A program made the translations under genes and the position numbers. This document shows positions 59,142-64,000 of a stretch of DNA of 64,000 bases, piece by piece. This stretch comes from Rubrivivax sp. (lineage in GTDB: Bacteria > Pseudomonadota > Gammaproteobacteria > Burkholderiales > Burkholderiaceae_C). A model generated the notes under the pieces. That model saw nothing but the letters and a program-made list of their open reading frames with translations. It was not told the DNA's origin and made no database searches. The first letter of the stretch is position 1. Every line of letters starts with the position of its first letter. The stretch lies in the NCBI GenBank assembly GCA_030653385.1, contig JAURZM010000047.1, positions 1 to 64,000 of the forward strand. The letters are read 5' to 3'.

Positions 59142-61035
59142 GCGACTCTCCTTCCACGCCACTTTCGCCATACGACCGCAATGCACCGGCAGGCAGCGCG
59201 TCCAGCACCTGCGTGGCGTAGGCGCGGCCCTGTTCGGTGATGCTGTCGAAACGGTGCCACTGCAACATGCCCACCCGTTCGAGAGGCGGGTTGAAGTACA
59301 GGTCGGTCAGTTTGCGCGCCTGGCGCTGTCGCGAGGTGCTGACCATCACCGTCACGTTCATCAGGTAGGCCGTCAGCGACGGCAGCTTGAAGCGCTGCTG
59401 CCCACGTGGCCGCAGGCGGTCGCGCAGCAGCGACCAGGCGCTGGGCACTTCTTGCAGGTCCAGGCGGCGGGGCTTGCGAAAGCTCAGGTCGACACCGATG
59501 ACACGGCCCACGCTGGGGTGGGCGCGCATCACGTCGACCGGGAAGTTGTTGAAGCTGCCGCCGTCGCACAGCAGTTCGCCGTCAGCCAGCACGGGTGGCA
59601 GTGCGCCGGGAATGGCCATGCTGGCCATCATGCCGCGCAGCAGCGGCCCGCTGCGCATCACCTGCTCGTTGGCTTGCGAGTAGTTGCTGGCCACGCAGTA
59701 GAAGGTCTTCCACAGGTCTTCGATGTCGGGCGTGCCGCCGAACAGTTCCTGCGCTGCCTGGGTCACGACACGGCGCAGGCGCGCGCCCTTGATCAGGCTC
59801 ATCAGCGGCAGCAGGTTGTAGTCGCCCGTGGGGTTGGTGCCGAAGGCACGGCGTGCCACGGCCATCACCTCGTCCAGCGGTCGGTCGCTGGCCACCAGCG
59901 TTGCCATCACGGCGCCGATGCTGGTGCCACCGACGAAGTCGATCTCGACACCGCGCTCGCGCAGCGCCTGCAGCACACCCAGGTGCGCCAGGCCACGGGC
60001 ACCACCACCGGCCAGCACCAGGCCCACCGCGGTGCGGCTCAGGATGCGCGCCAGCCGCGCGATGTCCTGCGGCAAGGCGGGCCGCAGGTGCAGGTGGCCG
60101 CTGACCGGTCGCCGCGCCAGCCAGTGACGCGTGCCTTGCGGACATCGGCGCTCGGGCGGGTGCAGCAGCAGCAGGGTTTCGCTGGCTTCGCTGCGGCCGC
60201 TGCGCTGCATCAGGATCTGCGTTTCGATGGGGTGCAGCACCGGCGGCTGGTCGGCGCTGGCCACCAGCAGCAGTTCGTCGCTGCGGCGTGTGCAGCGTTC
60301 GGTCCAGGGTGTGGCTTCTGCATCGGCCAGCAGCAGCACGCAGTCGTGTGTGGCTTCGATGCGGTCCAGCTGCAGCGCGATGCGGCGATTCAGCTCGGCC
60401 GCTTCGGCCGGGTTCTGCGGTGCGCTGCGCGCCAGGCCGGGTGTGCCCAAGGCCTGGTCCAGGGTGTCGGCGTCGACCAGGCAGACCCGGCTGTTGTTGG
60501 CCACCCGCTGCAGCTGCGCACCCAATTGTCGCGCCAGGGCCGGCAGGTCCACACCTGCGCTGATCGGCAGCATGCCGATGCTGACCGGCCGCGCCAGTTC
60601 CGACCGCAACTGCACCGCCTGCAGGCGCTTGATCAACTGCCGGGTCAGCGCCATGCCCACCGCCGGGCTGTGCTGCAGCAGCTGCAGGAACTGCGGCTTG
60701 CCCAGCCGCACCAGCACCGAGTCGCGGATCGCCACCACGGTGGCCGAACGGGGCTCGTCGGTGTAGAGGCTCATCTCGCCGATGATCTGGCCACGTGCCA
60801 TCTCTCGCACCATGTGCTCGAGGCCGTCGTCGTCGCGCACGTAGGCGCGCAGCCGGCCGCTGATGGACATGTACATCGCGTCGCCAGCTTCGCCCTGGGC
60901 CATCAGCGTCTGGCCGGCGGCCACCTCCACCCATTCCAGGTGTTCACGCAGGATGGCCAGCGCTTGGTCGTCCACCGGGCCGAGAAAGGTGCGCAGGTGG
61001 TGTTCGAGCAGGTCGTCCTGAAGGTGGGCTTGCAT
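59131..61035 (-). CDS. Patatin-like phospholipase with N-terminal cyclic nucleotide-binding domain (NTE/RssA-like)
   Basis: cNMP domain (GQTLMAQGEAGDAMYMSISGRLRAYV...GQIIGEMSLYTDEPRSATVVA), then GLVLAGGGARGLAHLGVLQALRERGVEIDFVGGTSIGAV. The track ORF to 62358 is overextended. Confidence 0.95.
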   Translation of the reverse strand: MQAHLQDDLLEHHLRTFLGPVDDQALAILREHLEWVEVAAGQTLMAQGEAGDAMYMSISGRLRAYVRDDDGLEHMVREMARGQIIGEMSLYTDEPRSATVVAIRDSVLVRLGKPQFLQLLQHSPAVGMALTRQLIKRLQAVQLRSELARPVSIGMLPISAGVDLPALARQLGAQLQRVANNSRVCLVDADTLDQALGTPGLARSAPQNPAEAAELNRRIALQLDRIEATHDCVLLLADAEATPWTERCTRRSDELLLVASADQPPVLHPIETQILMQRSGRSEASETLLLLHPPERRCPQGTRHWLARRPVSGHLHLRPALPQDIARLARILSRTAVGLVLAGGGARGLAHLGVLQALRERGVEIDFVGGTSIGAVMATLVASDRPLDEVMAVARRAFGTNPTGDYNLLPLMSLIKGARLRRVVTQAAQELFGGTPDIEDLWKTFYCVASNYSQANEQVMRSGPLLRGMMASMAIPGALPPVLADGELLCDGGSFNNFPVDVMRAHPSVGRVIGVDLSFRKPRRLDLQEVPSAWSLLRDRLRPRGQQRFKLPSLTAYLMNVTVMVSTSRQRQARKLTDLYFNPPLERVGMLQWHRFDSITEQGRAYATQVLDALPAGALRSYGESGVEGESHGQ

Positions 61036-61095
61036 GGCGTCGGGCAATGTAAGCGATTGCGCGTGGGGCGAAACCCGGCACCTACACTCGGTGCG

Positions 61096-62373
61096 ATGGA
61101 CCCTGAACCCTTGCCTGCCGCACCGCCGCCGTCGGCGCCCGCGCGCCGCGCCGCACAAAGGCATCTGTCCGACCTGCGCGGCGCCACCCGCCTGGCGGCC
61201 GACGCCACGCTGGGCCTGGCGCAGCTGGTCGAGGCCATGCACGCGCGCATCGCCAGCACCCCTGGGCTGCCGGGGCCGGCGCAGACATCGGGCATCACCG
61301 GCCTGGTCTACAAGAGCATCCGCGGCGTGACGCGCCTGGTGGGCGGCAGCGTGGACGGTGTGCTGGGTCTGCTGCAGCCGCTGCTGGTGCCGGCGGCCAG
61401 CGCCAGCTCGGCCGGCACCAGCGTGATGGCCGAAGCGCTGCCGCCGCCGCGTGAACGCGAAGCCTTGCTGGCGGCCTTGAACGGTGTGCTGGGCGACCAC
61501 CTGGCCGCCACCGGCAACCCGCTGGCCACGCCCATGTGTGTGCGCCATGCCGGCCGTGCCTTGAGGCTGGAACGCAGCGCACTGCAAACCGCGCTGCCGC
61601 AGGCCAGCGGCCAGCTGCTGGTGCTGGTGCACGGCCTGTGCATGAACGACCTGCAATGGCGCCGCAAGGGCCACGACCATGGCGACGCGCTGGCGCAGGA
61701 ACTGGGCTACACCCCCGTCTACCTGCACTACAACAGCGGCTTGCCGGTGCACGTGAACGGGCTGCAACTGGCGCAGCATCTGCAGGACCTGCTGGCCGCC
61801 TGGCCGGTGCCGCTGCAGCGGGTGGTGCTGCTGGGCCACAGCATGGGTGGCCTGCTCATCCGCAGCGCCATGCACCAGGCCACGGCGCTGGGCCAGGCCT
61901 GGCCGACGCAGGTGGACGACGCGGTGTTCCTGGGCACACCGCACCATGGCGCGCCGCTGGAACGGGCCGGCCACTGGGTGGACATCGTGCTGGGCGCCAC
62001 GCCCTACGCCGCACCGCTGGCGCGGCTGGGCAAGATCCGCAGTGCCGGCATCACCGACCTGCGCCACGGCGCGCTGCTGGCACCCGCCGGCAGCCACCTG
62101 CCCACCCCGGTGCCGCTGCCCACCCGCCCCCGCTGCCACGCCGTGGCTGCGAGCACCGGCACCGAGGCCGGCGACCTGAAACACCGCTGGCTGGGTGACG
62201 GCCTGGTGCCGGTGGCCAGTGCGCTGGGCCACCATGCCGACGCGGCCCGGCGGCTGGACTTTGCCGCCGACAGTCAGGTGGTGCTGCAGGGCCTGAACCA
62301 CATGGACCTGCTCAGCAACCCTGAAGTGATGCTGCCGCTGCGCCGCTGGCTGGGCCACCCCGCACGGGCCTGA
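61096..62373 (+). CDS. Alpha/beta-hydrolase (PGAP1/lipase-like)
   Basis: LLVLVHGLCMNDLQWRRKGHDHGDALAQELGYTPVYLHYNSGL...VVLLGHSMGGLLIRSAMHQ. Confidence 0.92.
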   Translation: MDPEPLPAAPPPSAPARRAAQRHLSDLRGATRLAADATLGLAQLVEAMHARIASTPGLPGPAQTSGITGLVYKSIRGVTRLVGGSVDGVLGLLQPLLVPAASASSAGTSVMAEALPPPREREALLAALNGVLGDHLAATGNPLATPMCVRHAGRALRLERSALQTALPQASGQLLVLVHGLCMNDLQWRRKGHDHGDALAQELGYTPVYLHYNSGLPVHVNGLQLAQHLQDLLAAWPVPLQRVVLLGHSMGGLLIRSAMHQATALGQAWPTQVDDAVFLGTPHHGAPLERAGHWVDIVLGATPYAAPLARLGKIRSAGITDLRHGALLAPAGSHLPTPVPLPTRPRCHAVAASTGTEAGDLKHRWLGDGLVPVASALGHHADAARRLDFAADSQVVLQGLNHMDLLSNPEVMLPLRRWLGHPARA

Positions 62374-62385
62374 CCGCGCGGCGGC

Positions 62386-62928
62386 TCAGTGCGGAAAGAT
62401 GCGGATGTAGCTTTTGGTCAGTGAAGGTGTGCGCAGCTTCTCCCAGACGCCGTCGCCGCTGTCGCTGTCGCGTTCGCCCTTGCCGTTGGTGTTGCCTTCG
62501 ATGGTGCGCACCTTGTCCGACAGCTTGCGCTGGTTTTCGATGACCACGCCGATGTGCGAGAAGTCGAAGACCACGAAGTCGCCGGCGCGGGCCAGCTGGT
62601 GTTCGTCCAGCACCTGCATGCCATTGGCGCGGGCCCACTTTTCCCAGCCAAAGGCGCTGGCATCGCGGCAGCGCACCTTGTCGGCCTGCGCAAAGCTCAG
62701 GCTGGGGCGATTGAAGTAGGTTTTCAGGAAGTCGCGGGTTTCGTCGTCTTCCAGCAACTCGCGCATGATCCACGCGGTGAAAGCCGCGCACCAGGGCCAC
62801 GCACCCGGCTGCAGCCAGGTGGCACCCTGGTAATCGACGATGCGCGCTCCGGTGTTGTTGACGGGGCCTTCGCGGGTGCCCACTTCGGCGCTGGCGATGG
62901 TGATGAGCTTGTCGATGGCGGGGTTCAT
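62386..62928 (-). CDS. CHAP-like peptidase/amidase-domain protein
   Basis: ITIASAEVGTREGPVNNTGARIVDYQGATWLQPGAWPWCAAFTAWIM...AGDFVVFDFSHIGVVIEN. Confidence 0.8.
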   Translation of the reverse strand: MNPAIDKLITIASAEVGTREGPVNNTGARIVDYQGATWLQPGAWPWCAAFTAWIMRELLEDDETRDFLKTYFNRPSLSFAQADKVRCRDASAFGWEKWARANGMQVLDEHQLARAGDFVVFDFSHIGVVIENQRKLSDKVRTIEGNTNGKGERDSDSGDGVWEKLRTPSLTKSYIRIFPH

Positions 62929-63141
62929 GGCGTTCTCCGGTGGGGTGAAGACGGTCCCTCGGGCAGGAGGCCGGCGGCACGAGGGCCTTGCGCGCACGGC
63001 GGGTCGGATGACCGCTGCGCACGCTAAGGCTTGAGCGGCCGGGCTGCACCTGCTGTCCTAGGGGCTGGGGCTGCTGCGCGGCCGTGGTGTCTGCCCTGGC
63101 CTGGGGAAGAAGCCGGGGCTGCGCGAGAATGCGCCGCCACC

Positions 63142-64000
63142 ATGTCGACCCCCGCGCTCCGTGTGCTGTCGCTCATCCCACCGATGACGCAGCTCAACAC
63201 ACCGTACCCGTCCACTGCCTACCTGACGGGCTTTTTGCGCTCGCGTGGTGTGGCGGCCGTGCAGGACGACCTGGCGCTGGCGCTCATCTTGCGCTTGCTG
63301 TCGGCCGACGGCCTGCGGGCGGTGCACCAGCAGATCGGCGCGACACCATCGCAGCCTTGCAGCGTGCGCGTGAAGGCTTTCGACACGCGCATCGTTGACT
63401 ACCTGGCCACCATCGAGCCCACGATCCGGTTCCTGCAGGGCGGCGACAGCACGCTGGCGCACCGCATCGCCAGCCGCACCTGGCTGCCCGAAGGCCCGCG
63501 TTTTGCCACGCTGGACGTGTTCGAGGCCGACGACGGTGCCGACCCCATGGCCTGGGCCTTCGGCACGCTGGGTGTGCAGGACCGCGCACGCCACCTGGCC
63601 ACGCTGTACCTGAACGACATTGCCGACGTCATCAAGGACGCCATCGACCCGCGTTTCGAATTTGTGCGCTACGGCGAAAGCCTGGCCGCCAGCCAGGCCA
63701 GCTTCGAACCGCTGGCCGCCGCGCTGGCCGCCGCGCCGAATCTGGTGGACCGCTGGCTGCAGCAACTGACGCTGGCCACCATCGACCGGCACCAGCCCAC
63801 GGTGGTGCTGCTCAGCGTGCCCTTCCCCGGCGCGGTCTACGGCGCCTTCCGCATCGCGCAGGCCATCAAGGCCGCCCACCCGCACATCACCACGGTCCTG
63901 GGCGGGGGCTTCGTGAACACCGAACTGCGCCAACTGGCCGAGCCGCAGGTCTTCGACTTTTTCGACCACGTCACGCTCGACGCCGGCGAACGCCCGCTGC
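63142..64000 (+). CDS. B12-binding-domain radical SAM protein (partial, runs off the window)
   Basis: Open frame from ATG 63142: MSTPALRVLSLIPPMTQLNTPYPSTAYLTGFLRSRGVAAVQDDLALALIL...IKAAHPHITTVLGGGFVNTELRQLAEPQVFDFFDHVTLDAGERPL. Missing from the ORF track because no stop lies in the window. Confidence 0.85.
   Translation, partial: MSTPALRVLSLIPPMTQLNTPYPSTAYLTGFLRSRGVAAVQDDLALALILRLLSADGLRAVHQQIGATPSQPCSVRVKAFDTRIVDYLATIEPTIRFLQGGDSTLAHRIASRTWLPEGPRFATLDVFEADDGADPMAWAFGTLGVQDRARHLATLYLNDIADVIKDAIDPRFEFVRYGESLAASQASFEPLAAALAAAPNLVDRWLQQLTLATIDRHQPTVVLLSVPFPGAVYGAFRIAQAIKAAHPHITTVLGGGFVNTELRQLAEPQVFDFFDHVTLDAGERPL

Noticed and set aside
58771-61095. N-terminal 775 residues of the 1200-aa plus-strand ORF
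   Set aside because: Antisense to the patatin and acetyl-CoA hydrolase genes; only the part from ATG 61096 is a real alpha/beta-hydrolase.
61036-62358. N-terminal extension of the patatin ORF to 62358
   Set aside because: Antisense to the alpha/beta-hydrolase gene; the real start is Met 61035, just before the cNMP domain.

Overview
High-GC proteobacterial window; the gene content looks Burkholderiales-like (inference only). Left end: a type I-C CRISPR-Cas locus. It has 20 copies of a 37-bp repeat, and the array is cut by the window start. cas2-cas1-cas4 and cas7-cas8c-cas5-cas3 follow on the minus strand, with a WYL-domain regulator just upstream of cas3. A two-gene type II toxin-antitoxin module sits on the opposite strand inside the cas operon, between cas4 and cas7. 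A well-placed internal ATG with an AAGGAG Shine-Dalgarno near the 3' end of cas8c fits an internally translated Cas11c. The rest is mostly metabolic. It includes zwf, a FitAB/VapBC-type TA pair, a protocatechuate 4,5-cleavage operon (ligJ/K, pobA, ligI/A/B/C) followed by TRAP transporter genes, a feruloyl-CoA synthase/crotonase cluster with a TetR regulator, paaZ, a PPi-PFK-like kinase and a 2-oxoacid:ferredoxin oxidoreductase (kor) cluster. It also includes several cNMP-binding proteins, an acetyl-CoA hydrolase-GNAT fusion, a patatin and a radical SAM protein running off the right edge. Several gene remnants are visible: a SoxA C-terminus, a BLUF domain, an alpha/beta-hydrolase C-terminus and a frameshifted ORF. 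No rRNA or tRNA genes or transposases were recognised. All product calls come from reading the translations by eye; no database search was run.
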